Below, one piece after another: positions 22,956-27,455 of a stretch of 27,455 nucleotides of DNA. The position numbers and the translations under genes are program-made. Source of the DNA: DATAVK01 sp036267755 (lineage in GTDB: Bacteria; Actinomycetota; Actinomycetes; JAFAQI01); assembly GCA_036267755.1 (NCBI GenBank), contig DATAVK010000018.1, positions 1-27,455 of the forward strand. Direction: 5' to 3'. Positions within the stretch are counted from its first letter, which is position 1. Every line of letters starts with the position of its first letter. The notes under the pieces are model-generated. The model was not told where the DNA came from. It made no database searches and saw nothing but the letters and a program-made list of their open reading frames with translations.

Positions 22956-24272
22956 ATGGCCGACTCACTCGTGCAGAACCGTCACCTCGCCACCGAGATC
23001 CCAGGCCCGCGCTCGCGAGAGCTGATGGCCCGCCGGCAGGCCGCGTTGCCGACCGGCGTTGGCACGACCCTGCCGGTGTTCGCGGCCCGCGCCTCGGGCG
23101 GCATCGTCGAGGACGTCGACGGCAACCGCTTCATCGACCTCGCCGCCGGCATCGCCGTGACGACCGTCGGCTCGTCGGCGCCGCGCGTCGTCGCCTCGGT
23201 CACCGATCAGGTCGAGCGCTTCACCCACACCTGCTTCCAGGTCACGCCGTACGAGTCCTATGTCGCGGTCTGCGAGGCGCTCAACGAACTGACGCCGGGC
23301 GACCACGAGAAGAAGTCGTTCCTCGTGAACTCCGGCGCCGAGGCGGTGGAGAACGCGGTGAAGATCGCGCGGTATGCCACCGGACGTGACGCAGTCGTGG
23401 CCTTCGACCACGGCTTCCACGGCCGGACCCTGCTGGCCATGACGCTCACCGGCAAGGTGATGCCCTACAAGCAGGGCTTCGGACCGTTCGCGCCCGAGGT
23501 CTACCGGGCGCCGTACTCCTATCCGTTCCGCGGCACCGGCGACCTGCCGTCGACACTCGCCTACCTGGACAAGACCGTCGGTGCGTCGAACATCGCCTGC
23601 GTCGTGGTGGAGCCGATCGCGGGCGAGGGGGGCTTCATCGTCCCCGAGCCCGGCTGGCTCGCCGGTCTCGCCGCCTGGTCCCGGGACAATGGCGTGGTCC
23701 TGGTGGCGGACGAGGTCCAGACCGGTATCGCGCGCACCGGAGCATGGTTCGCGAGCGAGCACGAGGGCGTCGTCCCGGACATCGTCACGACGGCGAAGGG
23801 CATGGGCGGCGGCCTCCCGATCGGCGGGATCACGGCCCGGGCGGATCTGGTCGACAAGGTCCACGCCGGCGGCCTGGGCGGGACCTTCGGCGGCAATCCG
23901 CTGTCGTGCGCGGCCGCGTTGGCCGCGATCGAGACGATCCGCGAGGACGGCCTCATCGACCGCGCCCGCGCCATCGGCGACACCATGCTGCCGCGGTTGC
24001 GAGAGCTGGCCTCGGCGTACCCGTCGATCGGTGACGTCCGCGGTCGCGGCGCGATGATCGCCATCGAGCTGGTCGCCCCCGACGGCGTGACGCCGGACGC
24101 CGCCTTGACCAAAGCCGTGGCGGCGGCATGCCACAGCGAAGGCGTGCTCGTCCTCACAGCCGGCAGCTACAGCAACGTGCTGCGGTTCCTGCCTCCGCTG
24201 GTCATCAGTGACGACCTGCTCGACGACGCCCTGTCGGTGCTGGAGAAGGCCTTCGCCACCACCTCCGCCTGA
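22956..24272 (+). CDS. gabT: 4-aminobutyrate aminotransferase (class III PLP aminotransferase)
   Basis: PLP enzyme that transfers the amino group of GABA (or a similar omega-amine) to 2-oxoglutarate, giving succinate semialdehyde. 438 aa. Fold-type I class III signatures: FLVNSGAEAVENAVKIAR, FDHGFHGRTLLAMTLTGK, VVEPIAGEGGFIVP, VADEVQTGIARTGAWF and the PLP lysine K281 in TTAKGMGGGLP. FGGNPLSCAAALAAIE follows. Overall it matches actinobacterial GabT closely, but omega-amino acids other than GABA cannot be excluded. The stop codon runs into the first unit of a 31-bp repeat array, and the gene is convergent with the saccharopine-dehydrogenase-like gene. Confidence 0.92.
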   Translation: MADSLVQNRHLATEIPGPRSRELMARRQAALPTGVGTTLPVFAARASGGIVEDVDGNRFIDLAAGIAVTTVGSSAPRVVASVTDQVERFTHTCFQVTPYESYVAVCEALNELTPGDHEKKSFLVNSGAEAVENAVKIARYATGRDAVVAFDHGFHGRTLLAMTLTGKVMPYKQGFGPFAPEVYRAPYSYPFRGTGDLPSTLAYLDKTVGASNIACVVVEPIAGEGGFIVPEPGWLAGLAAWSRDNGVVLVADEVQTGIARTGAWFASEHEGVVPDIVTTAKGMGGGLPIGGITARADLVDKVHAGGLGGTFGGNPLSCAAALAAIETIREDGLIDRARAIGDTMLPRLRELASAYPSIGDVRGRGAMIAIELVAPDGVTPDAALTKAVAAACHSEGVLVLTAGSYSNVLRFLPPLVISDDLLDDALSVLEKAFATTSA

Positions 24273-24357
24273 CACCAATGGCCCACGCGTGTGGCTATAG
24301 CAACACCAATGGGCCACGCGTGTGGCTATAGCAACACCAATGGGCCACGCGTGTGGG
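24270..24357. repeat. 31-bp tandem repeat, locus 2 (about 2.8 copies), between convergent stop codons
   Basis: Units 24270-24300, 24301-24331 and 24332-24356 (the last without the CTATAG end). Units 2 and 3 are identical over 25 bases. Unit 1 begins with the gabT stop (TGACACC in place of CAACACC) and has GGCCC where the others have GGGCC. Compared with locus 1 the core reads CCACGCGTGTGG rather than CCATGCGTGGGG. The array fills the whole gap and ends 1 nt before the stop codon of the opposing gene. Confidence 0.92.
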
Positions 24358-25569
24358 TTAGGGGGTGCGGTCTTCCATGGCCCAGGGGGCGCCGTAGTCA
24401 GCGAGCAGGTCGAGGAACGGCACCGGGTCGAACGCCTCGGGGCCGAGTACGCCGGCACCGGTCCAGACCCCACCCGCGATCAGCTCGAGCGCGACGATCG
24501 GGTTGACGGCGGTCTGCCACACCACCGCCTGGGACCCCCACTCCCGCATGCACTGCTCGTTGTCGGCCACCTGGTAGAGGTAGACCTCGCGCGGCTTGCC
24601 ATCCGTGCCGGTCCCCGTGACGTAGGTGCCGGCGCAGGTCTTGCCGCGCATCCGGTCGCCGAGCGTCGCAGGATCCGGCAGGCACGCGGCGACCACGTCG
24701 CGCGGCGAGACGGAAGCATTGCCGACCTTGACCGGCGCGGTGGAGTCCAGGCCGAGCTTGTGCAGCGTGGACAGGACGGTGATGAACTCCTCGCCCAAGC
24801 CGTACTTGAAGGTGACACGGTTCGCCTCGACCCAGCGCGGCATGAGGAGGACCTCCTCATGCTCGACGTTGACGCATTCCACCGCCCCGATGCCTTCCGG
24901 GAAGACAAACGTCTCGGGCTCGGAGAACGGAGCCGTGGTGAACCAGCCACGGTCCTTCTCCCAGACGACCGGAGGGTTGAGGCACTCCTCGATCGTCGTC
25001 CAGATCGAGAACGTCGGCGCGAAGTCGTAGCCGTCGACCACGAGGTTCGCCCCGTCGCGGACTCCGAGGGAGTCGATCGAGCTGAACAGGTGGTCCGCGG
25101 CGTACCGCGCGAACACGTCGGACAGTCCGGGCTCGACACCGATCCCGCACAGCGCCAGCAGGCCGCGGCTCTCCCACTCGGCCGACTTCGCGAACTGCTC
25201 GTCGCCGAGCATCACGCCGGTCTTCGCGTAGGGCTCGTCGGGGTGCGGGTGCGACAGCGACATCGCCATATCGAGGTACGTCGCCCCCGTCTGCAGCGCC
25301 GCGTCGAAGATCGGCATCACGAACCGCGGGTCGCAGGCGTTGAGCACAGCGTCGGCCTGGCTGGCCTGCAGCAGCTCGGCAACCGCGGCCGGATCGCTCG
25401 CGTCGACCTGGACCCCGCTGAAGCGCGGATCGCCGGTCTTCTCGGCCACGGCGCTCGCCCGGGCGCCGTCGTAGTCCGCCATCACCACGGCCGAGAAGAA
25501 GTCCCGACGGGCGGCGATAGCCGCGGCCGCGCCACCTACACCACCAGCTCCGATTACCACAGTTCGCAT
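24358..25569 (-). CDS. Saccharopine dehydrogenase family oxidoreductase (LYS9-like)
   Basis: 403 aa. The N-terminal Rossmann NAD(P)-binding domain starts at residue 1 with VVIGAGGVGGAAAAIAARR and continues with VVMADYD and the AVLNACDPRFVMPIFDAAL block typical of the saccharopine-dehydrogenase/Lys9 family. The large C-terminal domain matches the Sacchrp_dh_C type (GIGVEPGLSDVFARYAADHLF). The true substrate is unclear: related enzymes act on saccharopine, lysine (6-dehydrogenase), carboxynorspermidine and others. Beside gabT and an amino-acid permease, a role in lysine, polyamine or omega-amino-acid breakdown is a fair inference. The ATG has no Shine-Dalgarno but TAACCT lies 6 nt upstream. Confidence 0.85.
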   Translation of the reverse strand: MRTVVIGAGGVGGAAAAIAARRDFFSAVVMADYDGARASAVAEKTGDPRFSGVQVDASDPAAVAELLQASQADAVLNACDPRFVMPIFDAALQTGATYLDMAMSLSHPHPDEPYAKTGVMLGDEQFAKSAEWESRGLLALCGIGVEPGLSDVFARYAADHLFSSIDSLGVRDGANLVVDGYDFAPTFSIWTTIEECLNPPVVWEKDRGWFTTAPFSEPETFVFPEGIGAVECVNVEHEEVLLMPRWVEANRVTFKYGLGEEFITVLSTLHKLGLDSTAPVKVGNASVSPRDVVAACLPDPATLGDRMRGKTCAGTYVTGTGTDGKPREVYLYQVADNEQCMREWGSQAVVWQTAVNPIVALELIAGGVWTGAGVLGPEAFDPVPFLDLLADYGAPWAMEDRTP

Positions 25570-25575
25570 GGGCGG

Positions 25576-25581
25576 AGGTTA
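25576..25581 (-). promoter_or_regulatory. Putative -10 box for leaderless saccharopine-dehydrogenase-like gene
   Basis: TAACCT on the minus strand, 6 nt before the ATG at 25569; the same hexamer is found before proS. The rest of the 133-bp divergent gap to the permease is relatively AT-rich and holds the permease ribosome site, but I see no well-spaced second promoter. Confidence 0.42.
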
Positions 25582-25702
25582 TCGCAGACGACGGATTACG
25601 AGGTTTTGTGCAGATTTCCCACGGATTCGCTTGCCAGAGGTCCGGAAATATGTGAGAACCTGATCGGCACGCAGGACGGGACGGCCTCGGAGGAGACACC
25701 GG

Positions 25703-27406
25703 ATGACAGCGACGATGCCGGACCAGCAATCAGGCACGGACAAAGGCCTCAAGGGCGGCACGCTCGGACTCTGGTCGACGGTCGTCGTCGGCGTCGCGTC
25801 GACCGCACCGGCGTACAGCCTGGCGGCGACCCTCGGCTTCATCGTCCTCTTCGTCGGCCTGCAGGCGCCGATCGTCGCCATCATCGCGTTCGTCCCGATG
25901 TGGATGATCTCGGTCGGCTACAGCGAGCTCAACAAGCAGGACCCGGACTGCGGTACCTCCTTCACCTGGGCCACCCGCATGTTCGGCCCGCGGGTGGGCT
26001 GGTACGCCGGCGGCTGGGGCATCATCGCCTCCGACGTCCTGATCATGGCGAGCCTGGCGCAGATCGCCGGGCAGTACGTGTTCCTGCTCTTCGGCGCGAA
26101 CGGGATCGGCAGCAACCCGGCGAGTGGCTGGGTGCTCCTCGTCGGCCTGATCTGGCTCGCCGTCATGACCTACATCTGCTACCGCGGCATCGAGGTCTCG
26201 GCCAACATGCAGAAGGGCCTGCTCGCCATCGAAGCCGGCATGCTCGTGGTGTTCGCCGTCGTCGCGTTGCTGAAGGTGGCAACGGGACATGCGCCAGCCA
26301 CTCACGTCGACCCGTCATGGAGCTGGTTCAACCCGTTCGACATCCCTAGCTTCTCGTTCTTCGTCGCCGGCTTGATCTTGATGATCTTCATCTACTGGGG
26401 CTGGGACACAGCAGTCACCGTCAACGAGGAGACCAAAGACCCCGCCCGGACACCGGGCCGGGCGGCAGTGATCTCGACGGTCCTGCTGCTCGCGATCTAC
26501 GCCCTCGTGATCCTGGCCGCCCAGTCGTTCGCCGGCGTCGGATCGACGGGACATGGCCTGTCCAATCCGGCCAACGCCAGCGACGTCCTGAACGTCCTCG
26601 GGCGGGGCGTCTTCGGGCACTCGTTCATCGGCACGGTCGGCGTGAAGCTGCTGCTGCTCATGGTGCTCAGCTCGGCCGCCGCGTCGACCCAGACGACGAT
26701 TCTGCCGACCGCGCGCACCTCGCTGGCCATGGCGGTCTACCGCGCGATCCCGACGACCTTTGCGAAGATCCACAAGAAGTACCTCACGCCGACGAACTCC
26801 ACCATCGCGATGGGTCTGATCTCCGCAGTCCTGTACGTCGTCTTCAACTACGTGTCAGGCGGCCAGGTCATCAGCGACTCGGTCACGGCCTGCGGCGTCT
26901 TCATCGCGCTCTACTACGGCACGACCGGCTTCACCTGCGCCTGGTGGTATCGCAAGACGTTGACCAAGAACACCCGGGACCTGTTCATGCAGGGCATCAT
27001 CCCGGTGGCTGGCGGCCTGATTCTGTTCATCATTCTCGGCTGGAGCGCCTACCTGGACTGGCTGAGCCCGTATGTGAGCAACCCCAACCCGGCGGAGGCG
27101 AGCTACACCGGGTGGCACCTGCCCTTCCCGCCGCACTGGCAGGTCGGTGGCACGGGAGTTTTGGTCATCGGCGCCGCGATCGTCGGCCTCGTCGCGATGG
27201 TCGCTTACAACATTGTTCGGCCGGCCTTCTTCCGCGGCGAGGTGCTCAACAAGAACACCCCGACACTGGTGCCCGAGACGACGGGCGTTCCCGCGGGCTA
27301 CCCGCCTCAGATCGGCCGCGGCGACGTGCCGCCCAACGCCCCGTTGGTCCCACCGGAGCTCGACCCGCCCACCGGGCCTAACCGGGTGGGCGGCGGAGGC
27401 GACTAG
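25703..27406 (+). CDS. APC family amino acid permease
   Basis: Integral membrane transporter of the amino acid-polyamine-organocation superfamily, 567 aa with about 12 hydrophobic segments from residue 22 to about 515. Supporting stretches: GLWSTVVVGVASTAPAYSLA in TM1, the SYSEL-like VGYSELNKQDPDCGTSFTWA, and the intracellular WGWDTAVTVNEETKDPARTPG loop that is characteristic of this actinobacterial subgroup. The C-terminal ~45 residues are a Pro/Gly-rich cytoplasmic tail. The ATG at 25703 has GGAGGAG 8 nt upstream. The substrate is not decided by sequence; neighbours suggest GABA, lysine or a polyamine. Divergent from the saccharopine-dehydrogenase-like gene. Confidence 0.93.
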   Translation: MTATMPDQQSGTDKGLKGGTLGLWSTVVVGVASTAPAYSLAATLGFIVLFVGLQAPIVAIIAFVPMWMISVGYSELNKQDPDCGTSFTWATRMFGPRVGWYAGGWGIIASDVLIMASLAQIAGQYVFLLFGANGIGSNPASGWVLLVGLIWLAVMTYICYRGIEVSANMQKGLLAIEAGMLVVFAVVALLKVATGHAPATHVDPSWSWFNPFDIPSFSFFVAGLILMIFIYWGWDTAVTVNEETKDPARTPGRAAVISTVLLLAIYALVILAAQSFAGVGSTGHGLSNPANASDVLNVLGRGVFGHSFIGTVGVKLLLLMVLSSAAASTQTTILPTARTSLAMAVYRAIPTTFAKIHKKYLTPTNSTIAMGLISAVLYVVFNYVSGGQVISDSVTACGVFIALYYGTTGFTCAWWYRKTLTKNTRDLFMQGIIPVAGGLILFIILGWSAYLDWLSPYVSNPNPAEASYTGWHLPFPPHWQVGGTGVLVIGAAIVGLVAMVAYNIVRPAFFRGEVLNKNTPTLVPETTGVPAGYPPQIGRGDVPPNAPLVPPELDPPTGPNRVGGGGD

Positions 27407-27455
27407 CCGCGATCCCGGAGAGCGCCTCGAGAACCACCCGGTTGGCGAGCATCGC

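Noticed and set aside
24270..24357. CRISPR array
   Set aside because: The 31-bp units are directly adjacent with no unique spacers, and no cas genes are present.
24291..24506. Small plus-strand frame reading through the 31-bp repeats
   Set aside because: It arises because the repeats lack stops in that frame; it runs antisense into the saccharopine-dehydrogenase-like gene.
27379..27455. Possible C-terminus of a minus-strand gene entering from the right edge
   Set aside because: A short frame (ANRVVLEALSG-like) is open but too short to recognise, and it would overlap the permease end; not enough sequence to support a call.

Overview
The window is chromosomal DNA from a high-GC actinobacterium (about 70% GC by eye; many GTG starts; 4-nt GTGA/ATGA gene overlaps). 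Gene content and order match the conserved actinobacterial translation/RNA and isoprenoid regions: pepR-pnp-rpsO-ribF-truB, nrnA-rbfA, infB-ylxR-nusA-rimP, the Rv2843/Rv2844-like pair, proS, and GNAT-ispG-rip1-dxr, which in Mycobacterium tuberculosis fall in roughly Rv2782c-Rv2870c. The genus cannot be named from sequence alone.

Layout. 1-4860 (minus): M16 peptidase (cut by the window edge), pnp, rpsO, ribF. 4897-6640 (minus): a three-gene accessory operon of a 60-aa protein, a DUF4097 beta-repeat protein and a PadR-type regulator, placed between truB and ribF and headed by a promoter embedded in inverted and direct repeats. 6650-6705: tandem copies of a 31-bp repeat touching the truB stop codon. 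6706-9356 (minus): truB, nrnA-like DHH phosphoesterase, rbfA, ylxP (DUF503). 9376-10419 (plus): a TRM11-like methyltransferase inserted between ylxP and infB. 10423-15040 (minus): infB, ylxR, nusA, rimP. 15083-15927 (plus): a small Tat-type lipoprotein and a DUF4439 ferritin-like protein with overlapping ends. 15945-22872 (minus): HAD hydrolase, proS, a GNAT acetyltransferase, ispG, the site-2 protease rip1/rseP, and dxr. 22956-27406: an amino-acid use cluster of gabT (plus), a saccharopine-dehydrogenase-like oxidoreductase (minus) and an APC permease (plus). A second array of the 31-bp repeat fills the gap between the stop codons of the first two. The last 49 bases hold no feature I can support.

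How the genes work together. The minus-strand core makes and matures the translation apparatus: IF2, NusA, RimP, RbfA, S15, the TruB pseudouridine synthase and ProS. It also turns over RNA (PNPase, oligoribonuclease-like NrnA), makes FMN/FAD (RibF) and runs two steps of the MEP isoprenoid pathway (Dxr, IspG). The plus-strand genes are insertions or flanking accessory genes.

Most noteworthy non-coding signals: the 31-bp repeat found at two distant gene ends; the PadR-operon operator; an exact 18-bp palindrome overlapping the HAD stop codon; the rpsO leader; and a recurring TANNNT box 6-8 nt before start codons, most of which lack a Shine-Dalgarno sequence, which suggests several leaderless transcripts. 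No IS element, CRISPR array, tRNA or rRNA was seen.
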